Part shown: in pieces, positions 1 to 8,193 of the stretch
How positions within the stretch are numbered: position 1 is the first letter of the stretch
Layout: every line of letters begins with the position of its first letter
From: Epilithonimonas xixisoli
Lineage (GTDB): Bacteria > Bacteroidota > Bacteroidia > Flavobacteriales > Weeksellaceae
Assembly (NCBI RefSeq): GCF_004365655.1
Contig: NZ_SOEO01000001.1
Location: 496,001-560,000 of the forward strand
Reading direction: 5' to 3'
DNA length: 64,000 nt
Notes under the pieces: model-generated
Database searches by the model: none
Seen by the model: only the letters and a program-made list of their open reading frames with translations
Told to the model about the DNA's origin: nothing
Position numbers and translations under genes: made by a program

Positions 1-2
1 CC

Positions 3-362
3 TTTGTTTTTAACCTCAGGAACGAATTCTTTATTTTCTACACGATGCTGACTGTCGGGATTGTGATTTTACTTCTTCCATTTTTGACTTTAAAAAGAAT
101 GTCAAAATTATTTTCATCGATATTTATGTTGATAACCATCAATGCATTTCCGATTTTCATTTGGTTGATTTTGATTATCATTAATGAACATCAGACTGCA
201 AATTGTAGATTTAACAGTCAGATTGGCGGTTTAGAAAATGATTGCATCGGCTTTCTGGATGAGTTTGGTTTCACTTTGAGTTATTTGATTCTGATTGTCT
301 CGATGTTGTTTTTATATTTTTACAAAGGTTTCATCAAAAAATGGAAAGCACTTCCGGAATAA
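3..362 (+). CDS. Membrane protein, N-terminus cut by window edge
   Basis: The reading frame is open from base 3 with no stop, so the ATG at position 45 is probably internal and the true start lies outside the window. The visible part has three hydrophobic segments (after the Met at 45, around an NAFPIFIWLI stretch, and a C-terminal one before a KKWK basic tail), so it is an integral membrane protein. Two cysteines lie in the loop between segments two and three. I do not recognise a family. The next gene starts about 200 bases downstream beyond a repeat element, so no operon partner is evident. Confidence 0.6.
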   Translation, partial: FVFNLRNEFFIFYTMLTVGIVILLLPFLTLKRMSKLFSSIFMLITINAFPIFIWLILIIINEHQTANCRFNSQIGGLENDCIGFLDEFGFTLSYLILIVSMLFLYFYKGFIKKWKALPE

Positions 363-445
363 AAAATACTTGTTCAGTTTTCGGTTGTTGATTGATTTTG
401 TAACCTCTAAATTTGTCTCACTTTTCAAAAGTGTTGGTTTTTTTT

Positions 446-529
446 AGGAGCATAATCCCGCTATCCGCTATATCTTTTGCTCTTCGTACCTCATCACAAA
501 AGGATGTCGCTACTATCGGGGCTAGGGGG
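446..529 (+). repeat. Intergenic hairpin element R1 (divergent member of a dispersed family)
   Basis: Between two genes there is a GC-richer block with the order AGGAGC, ATCCCGCTATCCGCT, ATCTTTTGC, a short loop, CAAAAGGAT, GTCGCT, ATCGGGGCTAGG. The inner TTTTG and CAAAA arms can pair. The same architecture (GC-rich left end, T-run ending in GC, loop, A-run followed by GGAT, right end TCGGGCT) is seen in three closer copies at 18639-18822, 32137-32241 and 38342-38442. The relation of R1 to those three is by layout rather than by close identity. Confidence 0.5.
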
Positions 530-564
530 TTTTCAAATCAATCACCGCTTTACCAAAAATTAAG

Positions 565-1620
565 ATGTTATCAATTATGAATCTGACCAATGACATAATG
601 TACCAAGCATCCTTCGAAAAAAACGTCGATTTCGAAGGCGTCTTTTGGATGGGTGTAAAAACGACAGGAATTTTTTGTCGACCAACTTGCACGGCGAGAA
701 AACCGAAACCTGAAAATGTTGAGTTTTTTGAAAATACAAAAGACGCCATCCTAAAAGGTTATCGCCCGTGCAAGGTCTGCAAACCTTTGGAAAATCCAGA
801 TGAAACACCAATCGAAATTCAGAAACTGATGACTGAATTATCCGAAAATCCGGAACTGAAATTCAAAGATTTAGATTTGATAAATCGTGGTTTACAACCT
901 GCAACAGTCAAGCGCTGGTTTCTAAAACACCACGGAATGACTTTCCACGCGTTTCAAAGAACGTTCAAAATCAATTCGGCTTTCAAAAAACTTCAGCAAG
1001 GCGAAAGTGTTTTGGATGTGGCTTTTGAAAATGGTTACGAAAGTCTGAGTGGTTTCAATGACAGTTTCAAATCGATTATAGGAGCTTCTCCAAAGAACTC
1101 GAAATTGGAAAAGATAGTTGACCTCAAAAGAATCGAAACACCGCTCGGAACGATGATTGCGTGTGCCAACGAAAACGGAATCTGTATGCTGGAATTCTCC
1201 GACAGAAAATCACTTTCGAAAGAACTGGACGATATTTCAAAATATTTCAAAGCTAATATTATTCAGGGAGAGAATCCACATTTCAAGACTTTGGAAACAG
1301 AATTAGCAGAATATTTTGAAGGAAAAAGATTGGATTTCACAGTTCCACTTGCGCCTGTTGGAACTGATTTTCAGAAAAATGTTTGGGAAATTCTCAGAAC
1401 CATTCCGTACGGAACGACGAGAAGTTATCAGCAACAAGCCGACATTCTTGGCAATCCAAAAGCCGTGAGAGCCGTCGCGAATGCAAACGGACTTAATAAA
1501 ATCTCAATAATAATTCCTTGTCACAGAGTCATTGGAACTAATGGAACTTTGACAGGTTACGGCGGTGGGATCTGGAGGAAACAGAAATTGTTGGAATTGG
1601 AAAAAGCGATTTTGTTTTAA
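565..1620 (+). CDS. ada: Bifunctional transcriptional activator / methylated-DNA repair protein Ada
   Basis: This 351-residue protein has the full Ada layout. Residues about 15-75 are the zinc-binding methylphosphotriester acceptor domain with Cys38, Cys42, Cys69 and Cys72 (CRPTC and CKVC). An AraC-type helix-turn-helix follows (about 85-175). The C-terminal O6-alkylguanine transferase carries PCHRVIG with the acceptor Cys319. E. coli Ada is 354 residues, so the gene is complete. In the known family, methylation of the N-terminal cysteine switches it into an activator of its own regulon. An ATG at 577 is an alternative start and leaves all domains intact. It stands alone; no alkA or alkB lies beside it. 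Confidence 0.93.
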   Translation: MLSIMNLTNDIMYQASFEKNVDFEGVFWMGVKTTGIFCRPTCTARKPKPENVEFFENTKDAILKGYRPCKVCKPLENPDETPIEIQKLMTELSENPELKFKDLDLINRGLQPATVKRWFLKHHGMTFHAFQRTFKINSAFKKLQQGESVLDVAFENGYESLSGFNDSFKSIIGASPKNSKLEKIVDLKRIETPLGTMIACANENGICMLEFSDRKSLSKELDDISKYFKANIIQGENPHFKTLETELAEYFEGKRLDFTVPLAPVGTDFQKNVWEILRTIPYGTTRSYQQQADILGNPKAVRAVANANGLNKISIIIPCHRVIGTNGTLTGYGGGIWRKQKLLELEKAILF

Positions 1621-1663
1621 TTCAATATTCAAAGTTTAATATTCAAGGTTTAGTAATTTTGAA

Positions 1664-1712
1664 CTATCAACTATCAACTATCAACTATCAACTATCAACT
1701 ATCAACTATCAA
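1664..1712 (+). repeat. Seven perfect tandem copies of CTATCAA
   Basis: The heptamer CTATCAA is repeated seven times without interruption (49 bases) and ends four bases before the ATG at 1717. It therefore occupies the whole region where the ribosome would contact the mRNA of the SnoaL-like gene. Unit number may vary between strains by slippage. Confidence 0.95.
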
Positions 1713-1716
1713 CAAA

Positions 1717-2079
1717 ATGAATCCACAAGATTTAAAAGATATTGCCAACCTTTGGTTCAAGGCATTTAACGAGCAAAACTTGGATGATTTGCTTAATTTA
1801 TATGATGAATCTGCAGAGCATTACAGTCCAAAACTTAAAATAAGAGACCCAGCAACTAATGGTTTAATCAAAGGAAAAAATGCCTTGAGAAATTGGTGGA
1901 AAGACTGTTTCGAAAGATTGCCAACTTTAAAATATCAAGTAAATAAACTAACAGCAGATTCCGAGCAGGTTTTTATGGAATATACCAGAAATGTAGAAGG
2001 CGAAGAAGATATGGAAATCGGAGAGGTGCTGGAAATCAAAGACGGAAAAATTTTATTCTCCAGAGTTTATCACGGATAA
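1717..2079 (+). CDS. SnoaL-like / NTF2-fold protein
   Basis: A 120-residue cytoplasmic protein with the short NTF2-like pattern: an N-terminal helix containing WFKAFNEQNLDDLLNLYDE, then an AEHYSPKL strand, a G-K-N-A helix entry near residue 52, and a terminal strand ending in SRVYHG. Members of this fold include small isomerases, hydrolases and binding proteins, and sequence alone does not tell which. The ATG follows directly on the CTATCAA repeat. The following acetyltransferase starts 49 bases after its stop, so the two may be cotranscribed. Confidence 0.75.
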   Translation: MNPQDLKDIANLWFKAFNEQNLDDLLNLYDESAEHYSPKLKIRDPATNGLIKGKNALRNWWKDCFERLPTLKYQVNKLTADSEQVFMEYTRNVEGEEDMEIGEVLEIKDGKILFSRVYHG

Positions 2080-2128
2080 AATGAATCAAGACTACCACCT
2101 TAAAACAACCACCTAAAACCTTAAACCA

Positions 2129-2647
2129 ATGAACATCCAACCAACTTTAGAAAACGAAAACGTCAAACTTGTTCCCTTAACTCAAAATGACTTCGAAGAA
2201 TTATTTGAAGTCGCTTCTGACCCTTTGGTTTGGGAGCAACATCCGAACAAAGATCGTTACAAAAGGGAAGTGTTCGAGAATTTCTTCAAAGGTGCAATGG
2301 AAAGTGGAGGCGCTTTTAAAATCATTGATAAGAAATCTAATGAGATTGCGGGGAGCACGAGATTCTACGATTATAATGCTGAAGACAACTCAATCCTAAT
2401 CGGCTATACTTTCTACGGTACAAAATTCTGGGGTTCAAAACTGAATCCTCAAGTCAAAAAGCTGATGATGGATTATATTTTCCAATTCGTTGATAAAGTT
2501 AATTTTCACGTTGGGAAAGACAATATCCGCTCGCAAAAAGCAATGGAAAAACTGGGCGCAAAGAAAGTGGACGAGGTCAATGTGGCCTATTTCGGAGAAC
2601 CAGAAAAACTGAATGTTGTTTTTGAAATCAAGAAAGAAAATTATTAG
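2129..2647 (+). CDS. GNAT-family N-acetyltransferase (RimJ/RimL-like)
   Basis: The 172-residue protein starts with a typical GNAT beta strand (NVKLVPLTQNDFEELFEVA) and has the RimJ/RimL-type order: GGAFKIID, EIAGSTRFYDY, ILIGYTFYGTKFWGSKLN, then a helix with VNFHVGKDNIRSQKAMEKLGAKK, which corresponds to the acetyl-CoA region and the asparagine/leucine motif near the C-terminus. The substrate cannot be named. The short gap before it is made of ACC/TTAAA-rich low-complexity sequence. It is followed by the double-hairpin element at 2666-2770. Confidence 0.85.
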   Translation: MNIQPTLENENVKLVPLTQNDFEELFEVASDPLVWEQHPNKDRYKREVFENFFKGAMESGGAFKIIDKKSNEIAGSTRFYDYNAEDNSILIGYTFYGTKFWGSKLNPQVKKLMMDYIFQFVDKVNFHVGKDNIRSQKAMEKLGAKKVDEVNVAYFGEPEKLNVVFEIKKENY

Positions 2648-2665
2648 AAAGATAGAGCTTATTTA

Positions 2666-2770
2666 AAATTTCATCGAAATTATTTCCCCAACCCTAAAGG
2701 GAGTAATTTCGATGAAATTTCTAATTGATTTTTGCTCCCTTTAGGGTTGGGGAAAACAAAAATCAATTAG
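2666..2770. repeat. Tandem hairpins with mutually complementary loops; possible bidirectional terminator
   Basis: Two hairpins stand side by side. The first has a perfect 17-base stem (2666-2682 with 2704-2720) and a 21-base loop (2683-2703) of the form TTTCCCCAACCCTAAAGG-GAG. The second has a perfect 14-base stem (2721-2734 with 2757-2770) and a 22-base loop whose first 21 bases (2735-2755) are the exact reverse complement of the first loop. The element lies between two convergent genes, so it may end transcription from both sides. No known family is assigned. Confidence 0.85.
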
Positions 2771-2817
2771 AAAAAAAAATTAGGCTTTCAATACAGAATC
2801 TTTTCGTTCGAAACTTC

Positions 2818-3213
2818 TCACAAAACCAACTCCTCAAACAACCTCTCAAAAGTCTTCTCCAAATCCAAACTTGCTCCAGGATGCGGACGAGAAGTTTGAA
2901 TAATAGAACTTTTCGCCGCTGTCAGCCATCGGAAACGTTCAGGGATTTCGAGTTGAGCGATTGAGCCAGCCGACTTTTCGCCATTGGCAATATTCACGAA
3001 TGATTCCAGATGTTTTTTCACATCATCAAAATCGATTTTCGATTGGATGACCCGAAATTTCTCCTCACAAAGATGAATTTTAACTTTAATAAATTTCTCC
3101 CTTTTTGAGAACAAAATCAAACCAACGTTGAAGAATTCCTCACGCTCCGGCTTCGGCACTAATCGGATTACCGCGTACTCATATAACTTTTGCTCTTGCA
3201 TTTTTGGCTTCAT
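2818..3213 (-). CDS. DUF3037 family protein
   Basis: A 131-residue protein with the DUF3037 signature near the N-terminus: YEYAVIRLVPKPEREEFFNVGLILF. No signal peptide or membrane segment. Its function is not known. Its 5' end overlaps the 3' end of the HipA-like kinase gene by 35 bases (or by 23 if the second ATG at 3201, MQEQ, is used), which indicates translational coupling. DUF3037 genes are commonly found next to HipA-like kinase genes of exactly this kind, so the two probably act together. Confidence 0.85.
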   Translation of the reverse strand: MKPKMQEQKLYEYAVIRLVPKPEREEFFNVGLILFSKREKFIKVKIHLCEEKFRVIQSKIDFDDVKKHLESFVNIANGEKSAGSIAQLEIPERFRWLTAAKSSIIQTSRPHPGASLDLEKTFERLFEELVL

Positions 3214-3967
3214 TTAAAAAGTTATCAGAATTGTCGCGTCTCAAAGTCAGGAATTTGAAATAAACCTCTTTTATTTCACTTGGATAAAGGTCTGTATCGT
3301 TCCATTGCAACCAATCTTCAGGAATCAGTTCTACGATTTCTCTCAAAATTTCGTCCGTCAAAATCGCTTTGAATTTCTCATTAGCAGAATCCAGGTCAGA
3401 AGCTTGAGGAAGCAAAACGTGGTCTTTAATCATCACAAATGGACTCACAGCATTCTTTTCCCAATTGTCCCAGTTGTGGTGGAAATAGAGCGATGCACCA
3501 TTGTCTATCAGCCAAAGTTCCTTGTGCCACATCAGCATATTCGTATTTCGGAAAGTGCGGTCGATATTTGTAAGAAAAGCATCGAGCCAAACAATTTCGG
3601 AGGACAATTTTGCATCGATTTTTACCGCGCCTGGATCGTAAGTGATTGCGCCGGAAAGGTAATGCAGAGCGAGATTCAGTCCGCAACTGTTTTTCAATAA
3701 GTCCTGAATTTCCTCATCAGCCTCACTTCGTCCAAAATCAACTGAAAGATTAGCAAGCACCAGTTCCGGAATTCGGAATCCCAACACCTGAGATATTTTC
3801 CCGCCAATTAATTCGGAGATCAAAGCCTTCACGCCGTGTCCAGCACCTCGGAATTTCAAAACGTATTTGAAATCATCGTCTGCTTCTGCCAATGCTGGCA
3901 ACGAGCCACCTTCCCGCAAGGGCAGGATGTAGCGGGTGACGGTAACTGTTCTTAAGGATAAGTCCAA
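3179..3967 (-). CDS. HipA-like kinase
   Basis: A 262-residue protein with the catalytic features of the HipA kinase group: Lys38 in VLKFRG, the catalytic-loop motif DAFLTNIDR with Asp136 and following Asn residues, and Asp155 in LWLIDNGASL. It is shorter than HipA toxins (about 440 residues) and lacks their separate N-terminal subdomain. No HipB-type antitoxin is next to it. The only partner is the overlapping DUF3037 gene. No ATG fits the conserved N-terminus TVTRYILPLREGGSLPA; the start is a TTG at 3967. A TATTTTTA box lies about 20 bases upstream of it. Target and role are unknown. Confidence 0.82.
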   Translation of the reverse strand: MDLSLRTVTVTRYILPLREGGSLPALAEADDDFKYVLKFRGAGHGVKALISELIGGKISQVLGFRIPELVLANLSVDFGRSEADEEIQDLLKNSCGLNLALHYLSGAITYDPGAVKIDAKLSSEIVWLDAFLTNIDRTFRNTNMLMWHKELWLIDNGASLYFHHNWDNWEKNAVSPFVMIKDHVLLPQASDLDSANEKFKAILTDEILREIVELIPEDWLQWNDTDLYPSEIKEVYFKFLTLRRDNSDNFLNEAKNARAKVI

Positions 3968-4130
3968 TTTGTAATTTTTTGTAAAAATAGGGATTTGTAA
4001 AAGAATTGGGATGCATATTTACTAATTCCATGTTAGAAATAAATGGTGAAAATTAAATAGTTCTTATTGATTGAAGTGGATTGTTGCTTGTTAATGTTTT
4101 GAAAATCAATAGCTATTATTTGTAAAATCA

Positions 4131-4154
4131 TTTGTCCACCCCTTTGTCCACCCC
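4131..4154 (+). repeat. Tandem duplicate of TTTGTCCACCCC
   Basis: Two perfect copies of a 12-base, C-rich unit lie head to tail in otherwise very AT-rich DNA, about 220 bases upstream of the adhesin start. Confidence 0.9.
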
Positions 4155-4223
4155 TTAATATGTTCAACAGTTTGTTTATGCGATATATTTACATATAGCA
4201 ATATTAAGACACCCATAAAGCTG

Positions 4224-4241
4224 TTACGTATTTTTACGTAA
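4224..4241. promoter_or_regulatory. Palindrome TTACGTA-N4-TACGTAA, possible operator
   Basis: Perfect 7-base arms separated by TTTT, 133 bases before the adhesin ATG and about 50 bases upstream of a TACATTTG minus-7 box. The symmetry suits a dimeric regulator. The regulator is not known. Confidence 0.4.
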
Positions 4242-4373
4242 TTTATATGTAATTTAAATATTTAGTTAGATTATGTCAAATAAATATTTACATTTGTAAT
4301 AAATGTGCTTGGATATGTTGTTATTGTTGAATTTAATTCAAAACTACTATGAATAACCTCAAAAATAATATAT

Positions 4374-7300
4374 ATGAGAAATTTTTACAGAAAAATTGGT
4401 ATTCTCTTAATTGTGTTTTGGGCAAAATTAATTTTTGCACAATCATTTACAGAGAATTTTGACAACATTAGTACACTAGCCGGTAGCGGCTGGTATCAGC
4501 AAAATAATAGTGCACCAGCAGGTACTAATCCTGTTTGGTTTCAAGGTAATCCCCCATCTTCAGGAGGTCCGTTTATTGCTTATAATGGAGCGGAGAATGC
4601 TTACATCGCTTGTAATTTTAATAGTACTGCTGGAGGAACTGGAGTTATTAGTAATTGGCTATTAACTCCTAACAGAACATTTAAGAATGGCGATGTTATT
4701 ACATTCTATACTCGTAAGTATGACGTTGGACAAGATTATCCAGATCGTATGGAAGTACGACTAAGTACAAATGGAGCAAGTACAAATGTTGGTAGTGGAG
4801 CTTCTGCTTTAGGAGATTTTACCACCCTTCTTTTAAGTGTTAATCCATCACTCATTGTTGGTGGTTATCCAAAACAATGGACGCAATATACCATCACAAT
4901 TTCTGGTTTGCCGGCTCCCACATCAGGACGACTGGCATTTAGATATTTTGTTACAGCTGCTGGACCTACAGGAACTAATTCGGATTATATAGGCTTGGAC
5001 AATGTGGTGTACACTTCTTACACTTGTCCTACATTCACAATGACAGCTAGTGGTGCCTTAGCAGGAGGTTCTGCTGGCAATTCTTATAGTACAGCACTTA
5101 CACAGACAGGAGCTTTGGGAACACCGAGTTTCGTTGTGACTGCAGGGGCACTTCCTCCAGGATTGACTTTATCTTCTTCAGGAACCATATCAGGAACACC
5201 TACGGCAACGGGTACATTTAACTTTACAGCAACGGTAAGTGATGCCAGTGGATGTTCTCGTTCACAAGCTTATTCGATTACTGTAGTTTGTCCTTCTAAT
5301 CCAATTACAATGGCTAACTTTCCGGCATTATGCAGTAATGCTGGTTTATACACTTTAACAGAGGCTTCTCCAGCGGGAGGAATTTATAGCGGTATAGGTG
5401 TTAGCGGAGGTCAATTTGATCCAGTAGCGGGAACGCAAACTATTACTTATGATTATACAGACCCCTATGGCTGTGCTCATACTTTGAGCAAAACTATAAC
5501 AGTCAATACAGCGCCAACGGTTACACTGGCAACATTTGCTGAAACCTGTAGTAATGGGGGGGTAATTGCATTGACTGGTGGCTTGCCAGCAGGTGGTACA
5601 TATAGTGGTACTGGAGTGAGTGGCGGTCAGTTTGATCCAGCATCAGGTACTCAAACCATTACTTACACCTATACCGATGCGAATGGCTGTAGTGCTTCCG
5701 CAAGTAAAATAATAACTGTGAATCCTACAACTGTTATTAGTACTCAACCAAGTGCAAGTACAATTTGTGCAGGAGCGAATACCACATTTGCAGTAGCGGC
5801 AAGTAATGCGACGAGTTATCAATGGCAGGTTGATCAAGGTGCTGGTTTCAGCAATATATCCAATGGAGCGCCATATTCAGGAGCAACGACAAGTAATTTA
5901 ACCATAACAACTGCAACAGCCGGACTTAATGGTTACCTGTATCGTGTAGTGATGACAGGACAGGCTGGTTGTAGTTCCGCAGTGTCAAATAATGCCACAT
6001 TAACTGTTAATTCAGCGCCAGCAATAACTTCACAACCAAGCGCAAGTACGATCTGTGCCGGAGCTAATACCACATTTACGGTTGCAGCAAGTAATGCCAC
6101 AGGTTATCAGTGGCAGGTTGATCAAGGTGCTGGTTTTAGTAATATTTCCAACGGAGCACCATATTCAGGAGCAACAACAGCTACATTAACTATTACAAAT
6201 GCAACTGCAGGACTTAATGGTTATGTATATAGAGCTATAGCTACTGGAGCTTGTACGCCGAATGCGACATCAAATAGTGTTGCTTTAACCATTAATTCAG
6301 CGCCAGCAATAACTTCACAACCAAGTGCAAGTACAATTTGTGCAGGAGCAAATACTACATTTACAGCAACAGCAAGTGATGCTACAGGTTATCAATGGCA
6401 GGTTGATCAAGGTGCTGGTTTTAGTAATATTTCCAACGGAGCACCATATTCAGGAGCAACAACAGCTACACTAACTATTACAAATGCAAACGCAGGACTT
6501 AATGGTTATGTATATAGAGCTATAGCTACTGGAGCTTGTACGCCGAATGCGACATCAAATAGTGTTGCTTTAACCATTAATTCAGCGCCAGCAATAACTT
6601 CACAACCAAGCGCAAGTACGATCTGTGCAGGAGCTAATACTACATTTACAGTAGCGGCAAGTAATGCTACAGGTTATCAATGGCAAGTAGATCAAGGTGC
6701 TGGTTTTAGCAATGTATCGAATGGAGCACCATATTCCGGGGCAACAACAGCTACACTAACTATTACAAATGCAACCGCAGGACTTAATGGTTATGTATAT
6801 AGAGCTATAGCTACTGGAGCTTGTACGCCGAATGCGAGATCAAATAGTGTTGCTTTAACCATTAATTCAGCGCCAGCAATAACTTCACAACCGAGCGCAA
6901 GTACAATTTGTGAGGGAGCTAATACTACATTTACAGCAACAGCAAGTGATGCTACAGGTTATCAATGGCAGGTTGATCAGGGTTCTGGTTTTACTAATGT
7001 CAGCAATACAGCACCATATTCAGGGGCAACAACAGCTACACTAACTATTACAAATGCAACCGCAGGACTTAATGGTTATGTATATAGAGCTATAGCTACT
7101 GGAGCTTGTACACCGAATGCGACATCAGAAAGTGCAACATTAACAGTGTCTTCTGTAACTGGTTCAACAACTAAGACTAATGTAAGTTGTAATACAGGTT
7201 CAAATGGAACAATTACACTCACTCCATCTGGTGGAACCGCTCCGTACACATTTGATTGGGGTAATGGTATCATTACACAGGATAGAACAGGTCTTGCTGC

Positions 7301-8099
7301 TGGTGAATACACTGTTATTATAAAAGATGCCAATGGTTGTACAGGAAGTCTTTCGATAACTATTACAGAACCTACCGCATTGGTAGCAACTGCTGGTACG
7401 CAAAATAATGTTGCTTGTAATGGCAGTGCAACAGGCTCAGCTACAGTAAATGTTACAGGAGGAACTGGAGCTTACACTTACAGCTGGTCACCAAGCGGTG
7501 GAACAGCGGCTACGGCAAGTGGTCTTGCTGCTGGTGAATATGTGGTAACGGTTACAGATGCTAATAACTGTCAGACCACTCAATCATTTACAATCACAGA
7601 AGCAGAAGCGGTGGATGCGCCAACAGGTGCTGCCACACAAACCTTCGAGGCTGGAGATACACTAAGTGTTTTAGTTGCGACTGGTGAAGGAATTAAATGG
7701 TATGCAACAGCTGACGATGCAACCAATCATATTAATGATTTACCGCTAAGTACTTTGATTGTAAACAATACAACTTATTTTGCAACTCAAACTGTTGGCG
7801 GATGCGAATCTAAAACATCATTAGCCGTTTTAGCTTGGAATGAAGATCTGGGAGTTAATAATGCGAATGGTAAAATTAAAATCCAAATCTATCCAAACCC
7901 GGTGAGAGAAGTGTTACACTTCAGTGGACAGGATAAGATTAATAAGATTGTGATTATGTCAATCGATGGTAAGAAAGTCTCTGAGAAAACAATGTTGGGC
8001 GAACGAAAACTGAATGTCCATACATTAATTCAAGGAACATATCTGATTAAGATCTTTACAGATAAAGGTGTACAGACCATCAAGTTTATCAAAAACTAA
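4374..8099 (+). CDS. Large secreted repeat adhesin with T9SS type A sorting domain
   Basis: A 1241-residue exported protein. Residues 1-22 form a signal peptide ending in FAQ. Residues about 25-215 resemble a cleaved-adhesin/choice-of-anchor lectin-like domain (FTENFDN to YIGLDNVVY). A putative Ig domain with LPPGLTLSSSGTISGTP follows (about 220-305), then two CSNxG...GGQFDP...YTD repeats (about 307-452). Five near-identical Ig-like units of 95-96 residues (about 455-930) contain CAGANTTF, GYQWQVDQG and LNGYVYRAI. Two SprB-like repeats (GTAPYTFDWG, GTGAYTYSWSP) come next. The last 80 residues are a type A sorting domain with IYPNPVREVL and a KFIKN end. It is predicted to cross the outer membrane by type IX secretion and be surface-anchored. 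A strong terminator follows. Confidence 0.9.
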   Translation: MRNFYRKIGILLIVFWAKLIFAQSFTENFDNISTLAGSGWYQQNNSAPAGTNPVWFQGNPPSSGGPFIAYNGAENAYIACNFNSTAGGTGVISNWLLTPNRTFKNGDVITFYTRKYDVGQDYPDRMEVRLSTNGASTNVGSGASALGDFTTLLLSVNPSLIVGGYPKQWTQYTITISGLPAPTSGRLAFRYFVTAAGPTGTNSDYIGLDNVVYTSYTCPTFTMTASGALAGGSAGNSYSTALTQTGALGTPSFVVTAGALPPGLTLSSSGTISGTPTATGTFNFTATVSDASGCSRSQAYSITVVCPSNPITMANFPALCSNAGLYTLTEASPAGGIYSGIGVSGGQFDPVAGTQTITYDYTDPYGCAHTLSKTITVNTAPTVTLATFAETCSNGGVIALTGGLPAGGTYSGTGVSGGQFDPASGTQTITYTYTDANGCSASASKIITVNPTTVISTQPSASTICAGANTTFAVAASNATSYQWQVDQGAGFSNISNGAPYSGATTSNLTITTATAGLNGYLYRVVMTGQAGCSSAVSNNATLTVNSAPAITSQPSASTICAGANTTFTVAASNATGYQWQVDQGAGFSNISNGAPYSGATTATLTITNATAGLNGYVYRAIATGACTPNATSNSVALTINSAPAITSQPSASTICAGANTTFTATASDATGYQWQVDQGAGFSNISNGAPYSGATTATLTITNANAGLNGYVYRAIATGACTPNATSNSVALTINSAPAITSQPSASTICAGANTTFTVAASNATGYQWQVDQGAGFSNVSNGAPYSGATTATLTITNATAGLNGYVYRAIATGACTPNARSNSVALTINSAPAITSQPSASTICEGANTTFTATASDATGYQWQVDQGSGFTNVSNTAPYSGATTATLTITNATAGLNGYVYRAIATGACTPNATSESATLTVSSVTGSTTKTNVSCNTGSNGTITLTPSGGTAPYTFDWGNGIITQDRTGLAAGEYTVIIKDANGCTGSLSITITEPTALVATAGTQNNVACNGSATGSATVNVTGGTGAYTYSWSPSGGTAATASGLAAGEYVVTVTDANNCQTTQSFTITEAEAVDAPTGAATQTFEAGDTLSVLVATGEGIKWYATADDATNHINDLPLSTLIVNNTTYFATQTVGGCESKTSLAVLAWNEDLGVNNANGKIKIQIYPNPVREVLHFSGQDKINKIVIMSIDGKKVSEKTMLGERKLNVHTLIQGTYLIKIFTDKGVQTIKFIKN
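5736..7163 (+). repeat. Five tandem Ig-like coding repeats of about 285 bp
   Basis: Units begin at 5736, 6024, 6309, 6594 and 6879. The first is 288 bases and the next three exactly 285. Units 2-4 are nearly identical at the DNA level, including silent positions, which points to recent duplication or gene conversion. Unit 1 is more diverged in its second half, and unit 5 carries TNVSNTAPYS instead of SNISNGAPYS. Confidence 0.92.
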
Positions 8100-8122
8100 A
8101 ACTTAAATTATAATTGTATGAG

Positions 8123-8149
8123 AGCCATCACACTGTGTGATGGCTTTTT
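8123..8149 (+). terminator. Rho-independent terminator of the adhesin gene
   Basis: A perfect 10-base stem AGCCATCACA / TGTGATGGCT with a 3-base loop, followed by a T-run, starts 24 bases after the adhesin stop codon. Confidence 0.9.
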
Positions 8150-8193
8150 GTATTTTCTTAATGATTAAACATCATTTTCAAGATATGATTAAT

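Larger units (their letters stand above)
3968..4373. other. Intergenic region upstream of the adhesin gene
   Basis: This AT-rich gap of about 400 bases holds no credible gene. It contains a perfect tandem pair of the 12-mer TTTGTCCACCCC (4131-4154), an 18-base palindrome TTACGTA-TTTT-TACGTAA (4224-4241) and a Bacteroidota-type minus-7 box TACATTTG (4289-4296) with no clear minus-33 element. These probably belong to the control region of the downstream adhesin gene. Confidence 0.5.

Noticed and set aside
3305-3700. Plus-strand frame antisense to the HipA-like kinase
   Set aside because: The minus-strand protein has clear catalytic motifs and the plus frame has none.
5736-7163. Regular repeats considered as a CRISPR array
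   Set aside because: Units are 285 bases, in frame and code for Ig-like domains; there are no spacers or cas genes.
5643-7403. Minus-strand open frames inside the adhesin gene
   Set aside because: They are shadows of the repeat-rich coding sequence on the plus strand and lack starts, leaders and family features.
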